From Thiohalocapsa marina (lineage in GTDB: Bacteria > Pseudomonadota > Gammaproteobacteria > Chromatiales > Chromatiaceae): a stretch of 64,000 bases of DNA. The stretch spans positions 124,001 through 188,000 of the forward strand of contig NZ_VWXX01000001.1 in assembly GCF_008632335.1 (NCBI RefSeq), read 5' to 3'. The notes under the pieces are model-generated. The model had not been told where the DNA came from, searched no databases, and saw only the letters and a list, made by a program, of their open reading frames with translations. The position numbers were made by a program, and so were the translations under genes. Positions 61,725 through 64,000 of the stretch are shown piece after piece. Numbering within the stretch: the stretch's first letter is position 1; each line of letters begins with the position of its first letter.

Positions 61725-62810
61725 TCAGGTCTCGGCCTCCGCCATCGCCTTGCCGGCGCCGGCTGGCCGCGGCGCCTTGCTGTCCAGGGGCTTGAACCAG
61801 TCTTGCTGCCGCAGCGGTCGCGGCAGCGGCGGGATCTCCAGCCGCGGCATTTCGCGCATCAGGAAGAAGCCCACCAGCAGGAACGGCGGCGCATGGAAGA
61901 TGAGCATGCGCAGAATGGAGTCATCGTCCATCTCCAGCCACTGGATGCCCGGCGTGATGGCCAGGATGAACAGCCCGGTGAGCAGCGGGATGGCGCGCTG
62001 GAAGGTCACCCGCCAGCGGCTGCGCAGATGCCGGCCATGGAACTGCGCCGGTGCACGCCGCAAGGTCGCCGCCAGATGCTCGATGGTCGGCCCCAGCCGG
62101 CGCTCGATGTCCGCTGTGCGTTCCGGCTCGCGGGTGGCCACGCGGATGGCGCCGCGCCAGTAGCTGACGATGCGCCGCAACGGACGCCAGCGCCAGCCGA
62201 TGACCGCGATCAGATCCTCCGGCACGTCCAGCAGCAACCCCGGCGGCGCGGTCAGCTTCAGCTCCACCGGCGCGCCCCGGAACCGATCCGCCTTGAACGC
62301 GATGCGCACGCCCTCCACCACGGCCTCGGCCTCGGTGAAGACGGCGCGGGGGCCGCCATCCTCCTCGTCACCAGCAAGGATGACATAGCTGCGGGCCAGG
62401 GGCACACCGCCATGGACACCGAACTGGCGCCGCGGCGGAATCGCCTCCATCAGCGCCAGCAGCTGCTCGACATCGCCGCCCTCGACCACCGCCATGGCGG
62501 CCAGACCGCTCGCGTCCGTGACCCGGCGCACCAGTCGGTGGCGGTTATCCTGATCCAGCTCCAGCGTCAGTACCGACTCCAGGGCGATGGGCAGGGCATC
62601 CGTTGGCGCCAGCGGCACCGGCCTGAAGCGCAACAGCCGGTCCTCGCGTCGGCTGGCGCCCAGGTCCGCGTGCAGACCACGCCGGCTGAAGGGCGCCATC
62701 AGTGTCAGGATCTCATGGTGTGTCAGCGGGGTGGTCGACTTGCGCGACCGCGACGGCGATGCCTCCGGAATCAGCCGCGGCGGATCGTGCTTGATGCGGA
62801 CCTGGGTCAT
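61725..62810 (-). CDS. Conserved membrane protein of unknown function
   Basis: A 361-residue protein I do not recognise. It is soluble to about residue 270, rich in charged residues, and has two hydrophobic helices near the C-terminus (IPLLTGLFILAITPG and MLIFHAPPFLLVGFFLM). The start at 62810 has GGAGGAG at nine bases. It diverges from the amine-oxidase gene. Confidence 0.7.
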   Translation of the reverse strand: MTQVRIKHDPPRLIPEASPSRSRKSTTPLTHHEILTLMAPFSRRGLHADLGASRREDRLLRFRPVPLAPTDALPIALESVLTLELDQDNRHRLVRRVTDASGLAAMAVVEGGDVEQLLALMEAIPPRRQFGVHGGVPLARSYVILAGDEEDGGPRAVFTEAEAVVEGVRIAFKADRFRGAPVELKLTAPPGLLLDVPEDLIAVIGWRWRPLRRIVSYWRGAIRVATREPERTADIERRLGPTIEHLAATLRRAPAQFHGRHLRSRWRVTFQRAIPLLTGLFILAITPGIQWLEMDDDSILRMLIFHAPPFLLVGFFLMREMPRLEIPPLPRPLRQQDWFKPLDSKAPRPAGAGKAMAEAET

Positions 62811-62942
62811 CGTCTTCTCCTCCTGCAACGGACCTTGGTGGTACAGTGTCGGCGCATGTTTTCTTACCGTTGGTCTTATACAATCGGCGCCTGGTACGGC
62901 TGTGCCACAGCCTGAATGCATACACTCTTGGGAAACGGTTCC

Positions 62943-64000
62943 ATGTCAGAACGCATCGCCGTCATCGGAAGCGGCATCGCCGGTCTTGCCAGCGCCTGGC
63001 TGCTTGCGCGTCAGCACCAGGTCACCCTGATCGAGGCCAATGATTATATAGGCGGCCACACCCACACCATCGAGGTGCCGACGGCCGACGGCCCGCTGCC
63101 GGTGGATACCGGCTTCATCGTCTTCAACGAGCCTAACTATCCGCTGCTGACGCGACTCTTCCGGCGTCTGGGCGTGGCCAGCCGCGAGAGCACCATGTCC
63201 TTCTCCGCTTCCATCGGCCCTGGCCGGCTGGAATATTCCGGCGACACCCTGAATACCCTGTTTGCGCAGCGCGGCAACCTGCTAAGCCCGGGTTTTCTGC
63301 GCATGCTTCGGGATATGCTGCGTTTCAACCGCCGCTGCAAGGCATTGCTGGCCGACGGCGGCTTCGACGGCCTGAGCCTGGGGGACTTTCTGCAGCGCCA
63401 GGGGCTCGGAACCGAGTTCCAGCACCACTACCTGTTGCCCATGGCGGCTGCGATCTGGTCCTGTCCCACAGGCACCATGATGGATTTCCCCGCCGAGAGC
63501 CTGGCGCGCTTCTTCAACAACCACGGGCTGCTGAACATCCTGCGCCGGCCGGAATGGCGCACCGTGGTGGGCGGCAGCCATAGCTATGTAAAACGTATCC
63601 TGTCGGATCTGGGCGAGCAACACGTCCTGTTCGACGCCGCGCAACAGGTGCGCACCCGCGGCGACGAGGTCGAAGTGCGCCTTGGCTCTGGTGCCGAGCG
63701 CCGCTTCGACCGCGTGGTGCTGGCCTGCCATGCCGACCAGGCACTGGCCCTGCTGGAGCGCCCCGACGACGACACGGCGCGGCTGCTGGGGGCCTTCCGC
63801 TATCAGACCAACCGCACCTGGCTACACACCGATGCGCAACTGATGCCCCGGCGCCGGGCCGTGTGGGCGTCGTGGAACTACCTGGCCGAGCAACGCCAGG
63901 ACGGCGAGCGAGCGGTGTCCGTCACCTACTGGATGAACCGGCTGCAGGGCCTGCCGGGAACCACCGACTACCTGGTGTCGCTGAACCCGCTGCAGGAGCC
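62943..64000 (+). CDS. FAD-dependent amine-oxidase-like protein (partial)
   Basis: 352 codons are present; the gene runs past the window end. The N-terminal FAD motif VIGSGIAGLASAW, the GGHTHT block, DTGFIVFNEPNYP and MAAAIWSCP are typical of the NAD(P)/FAD-dependent oxidoreductases of the COG2907 type, often found with cyclopropane fatty-acid synthase and photolyase genes. The start MSERIAVIG at 62943 is clear. The substrate is unknown. Confidence 0.9.
   Translation, partial: MSERIAVIGSGIAGLASAWLLARQHQVTLIEANDYIGGHTHTIEVPTADGPLPVDTGFIVFNEPNYPLLTRLFRRLGVASRESTMSFSASIGPGRLEYSGDTLNTLFAQRGNLLSPGFLRMLRDMLRFNRRCKALLADGGFDGLSLGDFLQRQGLGTEFQHHYLLPMAAAIWSCPTGTMMDFPAESLARFFNNHGLLNILRRPEWRTVVGGSHSYVKRILSDLGEQHVLFDAAQQVRTRGDEVEVRLGSGAERRFDRVVLACHADQALALLERPDDDTARLLGAFRYQTNRTWLHTDAQLMPRRRAVWASWNYLAEQRQDGERAVSVTYWMNRLQGLPGTTDYLVSLNPLQE

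Overview
The window is GC-rich chromosomal DNA, densely coded, with many ATGA-type start/stop overlaps and many operons on the minus strand. Gene content points to a gammaproteobacterial sulfur and hydrogen oxidiser, most like the Chromatiales (purple sulfur bacteria and relatives). The evidence is an Isp-type [NiFe] hydrogenase with HynS, Isp1, Isp2 and HynL in that order, a SoxYZ carrier, an exosortase-H-like protein, a gammaproteobacterial bioBFHCD operon, and a leuS-lptE-holA-proA-nadD-rsfS block. No photosynthesis genes are present, so a phototrophic habit cannot be read from this segment.

Layout. 1-4.2 kb: 3' end of queG, a decayed sugar-epimerase fragment, an Nramp-like transporter, an MFS permease and a divergent MDR dehydrogenase. 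4.25-10.8 kb: one long minus-strand operon, bioB-bioF-bioH-bioC-bioD, then a methyltransferase and a PerM-family protein. A BirA-type operator lies upstream of bioB, and comF diverges from it. 12-16.6 kb: pckG, rfbD, ssb, ppsR. 16.6-23.7 kb: a MITE-like palindrome, an unknown ORF, hydrogenase maturation genes (hypC, hupD, hupH) and the hydrogenase structural operon. 23.7-28.5 kb: a sulfur islet (TlpA-like redoxin, NarL-type regulator, soxY, soxZ, an unknown ORF) plus queC, between two copies of a 66-68 bp fragment of a Sel1-protein gene. 28.5-30.4 kb: exosortase, exosortase-associated membrane protein and Sel1 lipoprotein.

30.5-45 kb is dominated by signalling and nitric-oxide-type stress genes: two related hybrid histidine kinases (one with a 7TMR-DISM sensor, one coupled to a periplasmic binding protein), a Crp/Fnr regulator without FNR cysteines, two hemerythrins, a DUF2249 protein, an HPP membrane protein, mobB-mobA, and a large fusion of an NnrS-like membrane domain to a YgbA-type cysteine-rich domain. 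FNR/Dnr-like 14-bp boxes precede both hemerythrin genes, which suggests one regulon.

45-57 kb: ettA, a DUF815 ATPase, a spermidine-synthase-like protein, folA with a WYL regulator, then the rsfS-nadD, proA, holA and lptE-leuS housekeeping block. 57-64 kb: an L,D-transpeptidase lipoprotein, tRNA-Arg(CCT), a VWA/MoxR pair, an unknown membrane protein, and the start of a FAD-dependent amine-oxidase-like gene cut by the window end. Short intergenic repeats recur throughout: heptamer tandem repeats, REP-like palindromes, and a CGCAGAG-rich element of about 145 bp.
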